In this document: one piece after another, positions 19,646 through 27,088 of the stretch
Position numbering within the stretch: position 1 is the stretch's first letter
Layout: the number at the start of each line of letters is the position of its first letter
Assembly (NCBI GenBank): GCA_016342355.1
Contig: JAEINP010000022.1
Span: forward strand, 1 to 64,000
Reading direction: 5' to 3'
From: Desulfatibacillum sp.
Lineage (GTDB): Bacteria > Desulfobacterota > Desulfobacteria > Desulfobacterales > Desulfatibacillaceae
Length of the DNA: 64,000 bases
Translations under genes and position numbers: made by a program
Notes under the pieces: generated by a model
What the model was told of the DNA's origin: nothing
The model's input: only the letters and a program-made list of their open reading frames with translations
The model's database searches: none

Positions 19646-20837
19646 TCATGGGGCCGATTCCCTTGATTTCAACAGGACCCCGTTCTTCCATGATAAATCG
19701 ATTCCGTAGCAGATCATGGGTGGAGCGTGTTACCTGAATCTCACCGGGCATGCCGTGGGAGGCCATGCGGGATGCCGCATTCACCGAGTTGCCCCACAAA
19801 TCGTACGAAAACTTTTTTTTGCCAATGACTCCAGCCACAACAGCCCCGGAGTTGATACCAATACGCAATTGGAGGGGTTTGCCCATTTCCCGGGTAATCC
19901 GCTCAAATTCTTCCATCATTTCCAGGGCCATGTGGGCGGCAATTTCCGCGTGATCCTCCCGGTATTGCGGAATCCCGGCTGTACACATATAGGCATCGCC
20001 AATGGTTTTGATTTTTTCCAGACCATGGCGCCCTGCCAAGTCGTCAAAACGGGAGAATATGCGGTTCAACAGGCCTACCACCTCCTCTGGAGGCATGGAG
20101 CGGGATAGGGCTGTAAATCCCACAATGTCAGAAAATAAGATGGTGACGTTTTCAAATTCCTCAGCAATGACCCCCGGAGTATCTCCCAGCCTTGCAGCAA
20201 TCTCCTCGGGAAGCACATTGTGCAAAAGGCTCCGGGTTTTCTCCTGACGCTGTTCATGCTTTTTTCCTGCCTGCTCCGAGGCGATTCCAAAATAGATGGC
20301 CGCAAGGGACATGCTGAAAAGACTCATGTACAAATTGACAAGGCTGAGGGTGCTGGCAGTTTGGATGTAGGTCAGAAAGGCAGGAGAAACAATAGGGGCA
20401 TAGTGGGTTAGGATCACATACTCCAAACTGACCGCCAATCCCAGAACCCCTCCCTGAATTTTGCGCCGGGCAGGATACAACAGCGATAAAACCATTAGGG
20501 GGATCAGGTAATGCTGAAAGCCCGTAATTCCAGAAATATAAACACTGGCTGCGGCCTGAACGCATTGACCAACCACCACCAGTAGCAGGCCGGACCTCAA
20601 ATAACCCTTAATGTTGACCGCCGTTCCTACAAAAAAAACAGCAGCCAGTGCCCCGCAGGTCCCAGCCAAAGGGTACATTCCCTGTTCTATCAGGTAGAAA
20701 CAGATGATTGACTGGAGCAGAGCGCCTGCTCCATACCCATAGGTGGAAAAAAAATAAAAGTGGTGAAGCCTGGGAGGCACACTCCCCGGAGGTTTAAGAA
20801 AAAAAAGTAAGATGTTGTTGGCTTTGTTGTCAATCAT
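19611..20837 (-). CDS. Membrane-bound class III adenylate cyclase
   Basis: Predicted to make cAMP. The 408 residues carry about six transmembrane helices (about 25-195), a short coiled linker and a C-terminal cyclase homology domain. The metal aspartates appear in LFSDIVGFT and GDAYM. The purine-determining residues are Lys ([10 protein letters not shown]) and Asp (SYDLWGN), which point to ATP rather than GTP. The transition-state Asn and Arg are in NSVNAASRM. It is therefore likely an active homodimeric adenylate cyclase. The membrane part does not match a CHASE2 or HAMP arrangement. The 3' end overlaps the hybrid kinase gene tail to tail. Confidence 0.9.
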   Translation of the reverse strand: MIDNKANNILLFFLKPPGSVPPRLHHFYFFSTYGYGAGALLQSIICFYLIEQGMYPLAGTCGALAAVFFVGTAVNIKGYLRSGLLLVVVGQCVQAAASVYISGITGFQHYLIPLMVLSLLYPARRKIQGGVLGLAVSLEYVILTHYAPIVSPAFLTYIQTASTLSLVNLYMSLFSMSLAAIYFGIASEQAGKKHEQRQEKTRSLLHNVLPEEIAARLGDTPGVIAEEFENVTILFSDIVGFTALSRSMPPEEVVGLLNRIFSRFDDLAGRHGLEKIKTIGDAYMCTAGIPQYREDHAEIAAHMALEMMEEFERITREMGKPLQLRIGINSGAVVAGVIGKKKFSYDLWGNSVNAASRMASHGMPGEIQVTRSTHDLLRNRFIMEERGPVEIKGIGPMTTFLLKGVLLH

Positions 20838-20905
20838 GTTCCCAGACTCTATGATGCAATGATTTTAGGTCAAGATACTGCATATTGCAAGGAGGCTTTT
20901 GCACT

Positions 20906-21662
20906 GTGACGCAAGAGATACGGGTTATGAATAAAACACAGACACTTAGAGGCTCCTGGAAAGTTTTGCCAGTAATTCCCCTTTATGTGCTGATTTTTTT
21001 GCTGGTGTGGGCCTTCGCTGAGTTTGTACTCCTGCCCCGCGTGGTTGACACCCCGTCCAGGCAGGCATTCCTTATGGGTTTTTGCGGCTTGCCCAACTCC
21101 ATGATGGACGATACCCCCCTCAATTCTATGGGTTTCACTGGCCATGCCATGAAAAAAAGAAAAAACCCCCAGCACAGTCAGAATTCTTACCTTGGGCGGA
21201 TTAGCCTTTTTCAACAGAAACCTGACCCTTCGACTGGAAAATACCCTGCAATCCCATTTTCAAACGCAACCTGCTTCTGGACCACAGAATGGCCGCCCGG
21301 GTGCTCTACAACCGGTTCCTGTAAGAAAAACCCTTCACCCAGCCCATGGCTTCGGGATATCTGTCCGAAAAAATATTTGAACAAAACCTCCAAACCCTGG
21401 TGGACGAAATCAGACAGGCAGGGGGCGAGCCCATCCTCCTGACCCTTGCATGATGCATCCCGACATAATGCTGCAATTCGCAGAGTGGCTGAAACCCGAA
21501 AAGTCAGGCTCATTGACCAGGAAAGGCTCATGGGCGGAAATTCGGTATGGTACGGGGATCCGGTCCATTTATTTCAGCGACCCGGGCACCGACCGCTTTA
21601 TCCAAAATATTTCGGACTTTTTAAGGAAGCAAGAGCTTTTGCCAACCCGTCATCCCGCCTAA
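20906..21662 (+). pseudogene. Decayed SGNH/GDSL-type hydrolase gene
   Basis: Remains of one gene spread over three frames. The start is a GTG with AGGAGG upstream, then a membrane anchor (VIPLYVLIFLLVWAFAEF) and NSMGFTGHAMKKRK. A shift in an A/C homopolymer near 21150-21165 moves to STVRILTLGGLAFFNRNLT in another frame. After an apparent deletion, RMAARVLYNRFL is followed by an in-frame stop, then YLSEKIFEQNLQTLVDEI in the same frame. The frame then shifts to NAAIRRVAETRKVRLIDQ and GDPVHL, and again to SDPGTDRFIQNISDFL. The pieces are in the correct order for an SGNH hydrolase. The nucleophile position reads GGL where a Ser would be expected. It cannot encode a working enzyme. Confidence 0.8.
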
Positions 21663-22354
21663 AAGGCGTAACCAAAGTGGCACATATAACCCTTTGACTG
21701 GTAAGAATCTTCGGTGTCGGTCATGCGATACCAAGTGGTCTGGTACAGGACCTTCAGGAAAAAGGGATCAAAATCCCAACGCAGGCCAGCAGCGGCGCTG
21801 GTGGTGAGAATGTAATCCCGGATTTTCAGGTTGGTGCGATCCCACTGACCGTGGATATACTTGGTGCCGACACCTCCGGCAATCATGGGGGTGATTTTAA
21901 GACTGGTTCCCGGGAAGCTGTCCGGGAAAAGATATCCCTCCATATTGACGCCAATTGTCCATTGGTGGGACGTGCACCTGATCTCTTTAACACGTTCTTT
22001 TGAATTGATGAAAAAGGTGTCGTCTCGGCCACCCCGGTTGATCAGGTCCACCTGGCCATAGGAAAAGGCGCCGTTGATATTGATGTACTCATGCACCATC
22101 CTTCCCACCCCGAACCCTCCCGCAAAACCAGCCTCAGCCTCTTGCTCTATGGTGCCATCAGCCCTAAGAGCCTCGTATGCCGGAATATATGTGCGGACCG
22201 TGTCTTCACCCATGTATTGGGCCAGGGCGAAAACCTCCCATTTGTCCATACGGCTGAACGAGTCGCCGGCAAGGGCAGACCCTGAAAACAATCCAAGAAA
22301 AAGGCCTATAAACAAGGCTGTGCGTACAATGGTGGATCCCCCCCTGATTTTCAT
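21659..22354 (-). CDS. Outer-membrane beta-barrel protein
   Basis: A 231-residue exported protein. The signal peptide (about 1-30) ends SALA-GD. The mature part has alternating hydrophobic strands, Gly/aromatic girdles (WTIGVNMEGYLF; GLRWDFDPFFLKVLYQTTWYRM) and a C-terminal FGYAF with terminal Phe, the BamA recognition feature of barrels. About eight strands are likely. The start was chosen at ATG (KIRGG follows) because AGGAGGG lies 6 bases upstream; a longer frame upstream lacks such a site. The function is unknown. It could be a small porin-like or OmpX/OmpW-like protein. Confidence 0.8.
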   Translation of the reverse strand: MKIRGGSTIVRTALFIGLFLGLFSGSALAGDSFSRMDKWEVFALAQYMGEDTVRTYIPAYEALRADGTIEQEAEAGFAGGFGVGRMVHEYININGAFSYGQVDLINRGGRDDTFFINSKERVKEIRCTSHQWTIGVNMEGYLFPDSFPGTSLKITPMIAGGVGTKYIHGQWDRTNLKIRDYILTTSAAAGLRWDFDPFFLKVLYQTTWYRMTDTEDSYQSKGYMCHFGYAF

Positions 22355-22443
22355 GCCGTTCCCTCCTGGCCGGGCAGATGTGAGGCACGCCTCAAGCGGT
22401 CCCCCCAATGCTCGACCCTCGTGATAAGAAATTGCTGCTCAAA

Positions 22444-22472
22444 TTGGAGCGATTTTGTCGTGCAATTATAAG
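22444..22472 (+). promoter_or_regulatory. Candidate sigma70 promoter driving a possible small RNA
   Basis: TTGGAG, 17-bp spacer, TATAAG on the plus strand, with no protein gene between it and a terminator-like hairpin about 180 bp downstream. Confidence 0.4.
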
Positions 22473-22478
22473 GCCCTA

Positions 22479-22657
22479 AATTTGCTTACAATCGGCAATA
22501 TACCAACGGAGGGTCCGTATTTCAAGCCTTTTATCGCGCCAAGGTAAGGCTTGCCTTGGCCTGGGAAGCCTGGGGGGCGACAAAATGATGAACATTGCAA
22601 AGGCAGACCACTCAGACGAGAAATGAACACCAAGGAGGACCTGCCCCCGTCCTTTTT
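22479..22657 (+). ncRNA. Candidate small RNA in the barrel-protein/carbamoyltransferase gap
   Basis: The segment begins just after a promoter-like pair and ends in hairpin AGGAC/GTCCT followed by five T (22636-22657). Inside are stem-loops such as acggagggtccgt and AGGCTT...AAGCCT. It holds only very short frames (13-18 codons). I found no match to a known RNA family by eye. The ends do not pair as in 6S RNA, although the length is similar. This is a prediction only. Confidence 0.3.
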
Positions 22658-22730
22658 ACTACAGGTCATAAGCTGCTAAAAATCCACATCATACTTTAAA
22701 AATTTAAAAAAAAATGCTACAAATAACTTC

Positions 22731-22764
22731 GGCCCTCAAGCAGAAGGGCCCGGGTATTTTTTTT
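22731..22764 (+). terminator. Rho-independent terminator-like hairpin before the carbamoyltransferase
   Basis: GGCCCT / AGGGCC stem with an 8-nt loop, then cgggta and eight T. It would insulate the carbamoyltransferase gene from upstream plus-strand transcription. Confidence 0.65.
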
Positions 22765-22770
22765 CTTTGC

Positions 22771-22790
22771 GCCCCTCCAGGGGCTATAAT
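22771..22790 (+). promoter_or_regulatory. Inverted repeat plus consensus -10 box of the carbamoyltransferase gene
   Basis: The inverted repeat GCCCCT-cc-AGGGGC abuts a perfect TATAAT, which lies about 18 bp before the ATG. The resulting leader would be only about a dozen bases, without a Shine-Dalgarno sequence. No good -35 box is visible, so an activator or repressor binding the repeat is possible. Confidence 0.4.
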
Positions 22791-22808
22791 TCCTTAAATT
22801 TATAATCT

Positions 22809-24608
22809 ATGAACATACTTGGCATTTCCGCATTCTATCACGACAGCGCCGCCTGTCTGCTCAGGGATGGAGAGATTGTCGCCGCAGCCCAGGAAGAACG
22901 CTTTACCCGGGTCCGGCACGATCCCCGATTTCCTGAAAACGCCATTGCCTTCTGCCTGAAGCAGGGGGGCATCAAGGCGGAAAACCTCAATTACGTATCC
23001 TTTTACGACAAACCTTTCCTTACCTTCGACCGCCTGCTCATGACCTGTCTCACCACCGCCCCGCAAGGACTCCGCACTTGGCTGGCCGCCATGCCAAAAT
23101 GGCTGGGCCAAAATCTCCACATGCCAAGATTCATCAAAAAAAAACTGGGCTATAAGGGTCCTGTGCTTTTTACCGAACATCACGAAGCCCACGCAGCCTC
23201 CGCCTTCTACCCGTCTCCCTTCGACAGCGCCGCCATCCTCACCATGGACGGGGTAGGGGAGTGGGCCACGGCCAGCTACGGATTCGGAAAAGGGCGCGAA
23301 ATCTCTTTGCTAAAGGAACTCCACTTTCCCCATTCTCTGGGCCTGCTTTTTTCCGCCTTTACCTATTTTACCGGGTTCAGGGTCAACTCCGGGGAATACA
23401 AACTCATGGGCCTGGCGCCCTATGGGGAACCCAAATACAAGAATCTCATCCTCACCCAACTCATGGACCTGAAAGACGACGGATCCCTGCGTCTGAACAT
23501 GGATTATTTTGACTTCCTGGCCGGTACACGTATGACCGGCCGCAAATTCTCCCAACTCTTTGGCGGCCCCCCCAGAAAGCCGGAAACAGAAATCACCCGA
23601 CGCGAAATGGACATCGCCGCCAGCATCCAGGCAGTGACTGAAGAGGTGGTCCTGAAAATGGCCGCCCACGTCTACCGGGAAACCCGCGAAAGGAATCTCT
23701 GCATGGCCGGGGGCGTGGCCCTCAACTGTGTGGCCAACTCAAAAATCCTCAGCCAGGGGCGTTTTAAAAATATCTGGATTCAACCTGCCGCCGGAGACGC
23801 CGGAGGCGCCTTGGGCGCAGCTATGGCCGTGTGGCATAGGGTCTGCCGGAAAGACCGGTCGACCTCCGCATGGAAAGGGCCGTTCCTGGGGCCGGAATAT
23901 TCCAACGATGAAATTCGTCAATTCCTGGAAAAGGGTAACTGCCCCTACCACAAATGCGGGGACGTGGAACGGGCCTGGGTGGTGGCCCGGCATATTGCCC
24001 GGGGCAAAATCGTGGGCTATCTGGTCGGCCCCATGGAGTTCGGTCCCCGAGCTCTGGGCGCCCGTAGCATCCTGGGCGATCCCCGAAACCCGCAAACACA
24101 GATTACAATTAACCAAAAAGTCAAATTCCGGGAGTCCTTCCGGCCCTTTGCCCCAGCCGTCCTGGAAGAAAAGGCCGCCGAATATTTTGACCTGGACCGG
24201 CCAAGCCCCTATATGCTCCTCACCGCCCCGGTCTGCAAAGAGCGGCGTCTGCCCGTGCCTGAAAATGACTCCCTCTCCATGCTCCAGCGCCTCATGCAAC
24301 CCCGGAGCGATATCCCGGCAGTCACGCACCTGGATTATTCAGCCAGGCTCCAGACCGTATCTAAAAAGGACAAGCCCGACTTCCATGCCCTTATCGCGGA
24401 ATTCGAAAACCATACAGGATGCGCGGTGATCGTCAACACCAGTTTCAATGTCCGGGGAGAGCCCATTGTCTGCACGCCCCAGGATGCCTACCGCTGCTTC
24501 ATGCTAACCGAAATGGACGTGCTGGTTCTGGAAAACAATATCCTGTATAAGGAAGAACAACCTCCCTACCAGGGGAAGGATAAAGCAACCCATGCACCGT
24601 TGGACTGA
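22809..24608 (+). CDS. NodU/CmcH/TobZ-family O-carbamoyltransferase
   Basis: Predicted to transfer a carbamoyl group from carbamoyl phosphate, through carbamoyl-AMP, to a hydroxyl of a sugar or natural product. The 599 residues cover both domains. The N-terminal Kae1-like domain begins MNILGISAFYHDSAACLL and has metal motif HHEAHAASAF with the ATP/metal Asp in TMDGVGEWA. The YKLMGLAPYG motif follows. The C-terminal YrdC-like part contains GPRALGARSILGDPR and VIVNTSFNVRGEPIV. It overlaps the SxtJ-like gene by 17 bp. Carbamoyltransferase/SxtJ/SGNH sets occur in many bacteria, and the decayed SGNH gene upstream fits that context. The acceptor is unknown. Confidence 0.9.
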   Translation: MNILGISAFYHDSAACLLRDGEIVAAAQEERFTRVRHDPRFPENAIAFCLKQGGIKAENLNYVSFYDKPFLTFDRLLMTCLTTAPQGLRTWLAAMPKWLGQNLHMPRFIKKKLGYKGPVLFTEHHEAHAASAFYPSPFDSAAILTMDGVGEWATASYGFGKGREISLLKELHFPHSLGLLFSAFTYFTGFRVNSGEYKLMGLAPYGEPKYKNLILTQLMDLKDDGSLRLNMDYFDFLAGTRMTGRKFSQLFGGPPRKPETEITRREMDIAASIQAVTEEVVLKMAAHVYRETRERNLCMAGGVALNCVANSKILSQGRFKNIWIQPAAGDAGGALGAAMAVWHRVCRKDRSTSAWKGPFLGPEYSNDEIRQFLEKGNCPYHKCGDVERAWVVARHIARGKIVGYLVGPMEFGPRALGARSILGDPRNPQTQITINQKVKFRESFRPFAPAVLEEKAAEYFDLDRPSPYMLLTAPVCKERRLPVPENDSLSMLQRLMQPRSDIPAVTHLDYSARLQTVSKKDKPDFHALIAEFENHTGCAVIVNTSFNVRGEPIVCTPQDAYRCFMLTEMDVLVLENNILYKEEQPPYQGKDKATHAPLD

Positions 24609-25140
24609 ATCAGGGACCCTAAGATGGATCGCCGCATCAACCGTCTGTGGCTTGGCTTTTGCCACAGCCCTGGCCTTTCAGATGCATGCCTTGGCCGGAT
24701 GCCTGGGGGTATTGGGCATCCTTGCAGGGGGCATGGCTTTGAACTCAAAGCCTTCCGCGGCCGGGGAAATCAAAAGGTTCGGGCTCATTGCCCTGGTTGT
24801 CTTTGGCTGCCTGTTTGCCCTGGCCACTTGGCGCGGCAGGGAGTTTCTTACAGGATTTTTCGCCGTCTTTGCCATTGCCGGAGGGCTGTGCGCCGCGGCC
24901 CCCCAGCCAATGGCCCCCCTTCAGGCAGCCTGGACAGCCGCTGCCAAGGCTTTTGGCGCAGGGATCAACGCCTTTTTTCTCATCCTGGCGTGGTTTCTGG
25001 TCATCACCCCCTTGGCTTGGTTAAAAAGGTTGGTCTCAGGCCGCCCCCTGCCCCTGCACCCGGATAAAAACGCCCAGACCTATTGGGTAAACCGCAAAGA
25101 ACCCGTCCAGCCACGGGAACGTTTTGGTAAACGCTATTAG
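24592..25140 (+). CDS. SxtJ-family membrane protein
   Basis: A 182-residue polytopic inner-membrane protein with about five hydrophobic segments. The diagnostic SxtJ-like C-terminus is present: the helix FFLILAWFLVITPLAWLKRL, then GRPLPLHP and a tail with TYWVNRKEP. The family is named from a saxitoxin-cluster gene of unknown function and is widely paired with carbamoyltransferases. Here the start overlaps the carbamoyltransferase stop, so the two are translationally coupled. The N-terminal half (about 1-90) contains two extra hairpins. A scaffold or transport role for the carbamoylated product is only a guess. Confidence 0.75.
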   Translation: MHRWTESGTLRWIAASTVCGLAFATALAFQMHALAGCLGVLGILAGGMALNSKPSAAGEIKRFGLIALVVFGCLFALATWRGREFLTGFFAVFAIAGGLCAAAPQPMAPLQAAWTAAAKAFGAGINAFFLILAWFLVITPLAWLKRLVSGRPLPLHPDKNAQTYWVNRKEPVQPRERFGKRY

Positions 25141-25149
25141 GAGGATAAT

Positions 25150-25554
25150 ATGGAAGAGGATACGGAGTTCGAAGAGTTGGAGGATATGGAAGAGCTTGAA
25201 TCACTTGAAGACGACCTGGAATTGCTGCCCATTTGCATGAATTGCAATCAATTCCTGCCGGATACCATGGCAGGACCAACCGAATACGGTATTTGCATCA
25301 GGGACGACCTTTGGGAACCCTACCTGGACGCCTTGCTGGAAGCCCCGCACCTTGCCCCGTGCCAGGACCTCATTGCGCAAAACCGCTTTTTAGGGGAAAG
25401 GGACGTCTGCGATCATTTTGAGCCGCTGGAGGTGGTGGACGTGGCCTCGGACAGTCTTCTGGGGATTGCACTTCAAATATTTGAAGAAACCGGTCACATG
25501 GATTTGGAACTTTTGGAGCAGCTCAAGAAATGGGCGGAGGAACCTTCTGATTGA
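25150..25554 (+). CDS. Acidic Cys-containing cytoplasmic protein of unknown function
   Basis: A 134-residue protein, very acidic in the first 25 residues (Glu/Asp/Leu run). A Cys-rich middle follows, with CMNC, GICI, PCQD and DVCDHFE, which could bind zinc or an Fe-S cluster. The C-terminal helix is LGIALQIFEETGHMDLEL. A GGAGG site lies 5 bases before the ATG and the gene begins 9 bp after the SxtJ-like stop, so it is probably the third gene of that operon. I do not recognise the family. No signal peptide or membrane segment is present. Confidence 0.7.
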   Translation: MEEDTEFEELEDMEELESLEDDLELLPICMNCNQFLPDTMAGPTEYGICIRDDLWEPYLDALLEAPHLAPCQDLIAQNRFLGERDVCDHFEPLEVVDVASDSLLGIALQIFEETGHMDLELLEQLKKWAEEPSD

Positions 25555-25779
25555 CATAACGCCCCTTGTTGTCGTACCATACACACCTGATGTAGTGGGT
25601 CGGCCCGGAAATGGACAAGCAAATTCCTTCCGCCGCCAGGAAGCTGTTTGGAAGGCCGAATCCCTAAGCCGAAGAATTCCGGTTTGGATTACCCGGGATA
25701 CAAACAATGCCTTTTAGGGAAATTGTTCCGAAAGTGGAGTAAAATACCCGCCTGTTTGGCGGCTTCCAGTATCTTTCTC

Positions 25780-25810
25780 AACCCCGTGGGGCCAAACCCC
25801 ACGGGGTTTT
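25780..25810 (+). terminator. Strong rho-independent terminator
   Basis: A perfect 12-bp stem AACCCCGTGGGG / CCCCACGGGGTT with loop ccaaa is followed by two more T. It ends the carbamoyltransferase operon or a transcript from the 225-bp gene-free stretch before it. That stretch also carries hairpin CCGCC-tgttt-GGCGG at 25748-25762. Confidence 0.9.
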
Positions 25811-25832
25811 GTGGGTTTAAGGGCGCACCCCC

Positions 25833-26171
25833 ATGCGATTCATACCTGTTTTGATGCTTGTGTTCTCCAATGTGTTCATGACCTATGCCTGGTACGGCCA
25901 CCTCAAAGACTTCCGGGCCAGGCCTCTTATGATCGTGATCCTCATTAGCTGGGGAGTGGCCTTTTTCGAATACTGTCTGCAGGTTCCGGCCAACCGCCTG
26001 GGAAGCGGCTATTTTTCCCTGCCCCAGCTAAAGGTGATCCAGGAGATTCTGGCCATGGCCGTTTTCGCCTTGTTTTGCGTTTTTTACATGCGCGAAAAAC
26101 TGACCTGGGACTTCCTGTGGGCCAGCCTATGTCTCGCCGGCGCCGCTTTTTTCATGTTCCGCAACCTGTGA
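25833..26171 (+). CDS. DUF486 family membrane protein (DMT-like)
   Basis: A 112-residue protein of four transmembrane helices, matching DUF486: N-terminal IPVLMLVFSNVFMTYAWYGHL, central SWGVAFFEYCLQVPANRLG and QLKVIQE, and C-terminal FALFCVFYMREKLTWDF. The family is a four-helix relative of the drug/metabolite transporter superfamily. No substrate is established. It stands alone after a strong terminator and converges on the methyltransferase gene. It has a full typical length and looks intact. Confidence 0.88.
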   Translation: MRFIPVLMLVFSNVFMTYAWYGHLKDFRARPLMIVILISWGVAFFEYCLQVPANRLGSGYFSLPQLKVIQEILAMAVFALFCVFYMREKLTWDFLWASLCLAGAAFFMFRNL

Positions 26172-26189
26172 TTGTGAAGGACATCCCGC

Positions 26190-26231
26190 AAGAGACTAAA
26201 AAGCCAGGCTGCTCCCGAGGCTGTGTCTCTT
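26190..26231. terminator. Hairpin between convergent genes
   Basis: AAGAGAC / GTCTCTT outer stem enclosing AGCC / GGCT inner pairs, located between the DUF486 gene and the methyltransferase gene that read towards each other. U-tracts are weak in both directions. Confidence 0.45.
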
Positions 26232-26270
26232 ATAGTCTGTCATAAGCCCCAAAAAATTCAAACAAACCTA

Positions 26271-26912
26271 TTAAGGGGCCTTGTCTTTTCGAGCCGCTGC
26301 AAAAACCAGGGGGATCTTGTCCCGGATCACCTCAAATTCAATGATTTCATAGTGGTTCGCGGCTAAAAATATCCGGAAGGATTCCACGGACCATTTGTGA
26401 AAAGCCTTGAAACCCGCCAGGGACATGAGCCAGGAGATCGCCCGGCTTTTCAGGCTGTCGCCGTGACAATAGGTGGGGGCGATAAACACCCCGTCCGCCT
26501 TGAGCACCCTTTGCACCGACGCCAGGGTCTTTTCAGGGTGTATCATGACATGCAGCACGTTGGAGGCAATCACCGCGTCAAAGGATTCGGGAGGGTAATC
26601 CAGGTCATAGGCGTCCTGGACCGATAGCTCCACATTGCCCAGGCCGAGCTTTTCCATTTTTTCCCTGGCGACCTTTACCATTTCGGGGGAGATGTCGCAG
26701 GCGCAAACCCTGTTAGCCAGCGGGGCCAGCCTGGAGGCAATTATGCCTGTTCCCACAGCCACTTCCAAGATATCCGAGGAGGGTTCCACATACCGGGCAA
26801 TCTTTTGAACGATCATGTCATAAGCGGGTTGAAGATTCTTCATGAACGAATCGTACTTGACCGCAAATTTGTCCCAGAATTGTCTTTCACGAATTTGTCT
26901 GTCCCCGTCCAT
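26271..26912 (-). CDS. Class I SAM-dependent methyltransferase (UbiE/PmtA-like)
   Basis: About 213 residues. It contains motif I ILEVAVGTGIIASRLAP, the acidic loop ACDISPEMVKVAREK and motif IV SFDAVIASNVLHVM. The post-motif region VLKADGVFIAPTYCHGDS resembles small phospholipid or quinone methyltransferases. The start was set at the ATG preceded by GGAAGG; a longer frame 39 bases upstream has a less likely start. It is a single gene next to the large kinase. The substrate is uncertain; a membrane-lipid N-methyltransferase is one possibility. Confidence 0.8.
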   Translation of the reverse strand: MDGDRQIRERQFWDKFAVKYDSFMKNLQPAYDMIVQKIARYVEPSSDILEVAVGTGIIASRLAPLANRVCACDISPEMVKVAREKMEKLGLGNVELSVQDAYDLDYPPESFDAVIASNVLHVMIHPEKTLASVQRVLKADGVFIAPTYCHGDSLKSRAISWLMSLAGFKAFHKWSVESFRIFLAANHYEIIEFEVIRDKIPLVFAAARKDKAP

Positions 26913-27088
26913 CAGTCCTTCCCTTTCCCTCGTTGTCCGTCTGTAACGCAAAATTTTTCAAGAACACCGGCCCCCAAATCTCCATGCATCTTGAAACACG
27001 GGCGGCTTTCGTCCCCTATCTATCCGGCATTTTTTCAGGTCCAAGGAAGAATGTCCATTTTTATCTTTGGAAGGTATCCGGGCCGAAG

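Noticed and set aside
20885-21442. 185-codon open frame as an intact protein gene
   Set aside because: Only its first third resembles a protein. The remainder is out-of-frame SGNH hydrolase sequence, so it is treated as part of a pseudogene.
22479-22657. 6S RNA
   Set aside because: The length fits, but the 5' and 3' ends do not pair and no central bubble can be drawn. It was kept only as an unnamed candidate RNA.
25555-25717. Small coding frame after the acidic protein gene
   Set aside because: There is an open frame, but no ATG/GTG with a ribosome site, and its amino acid composition looks random.
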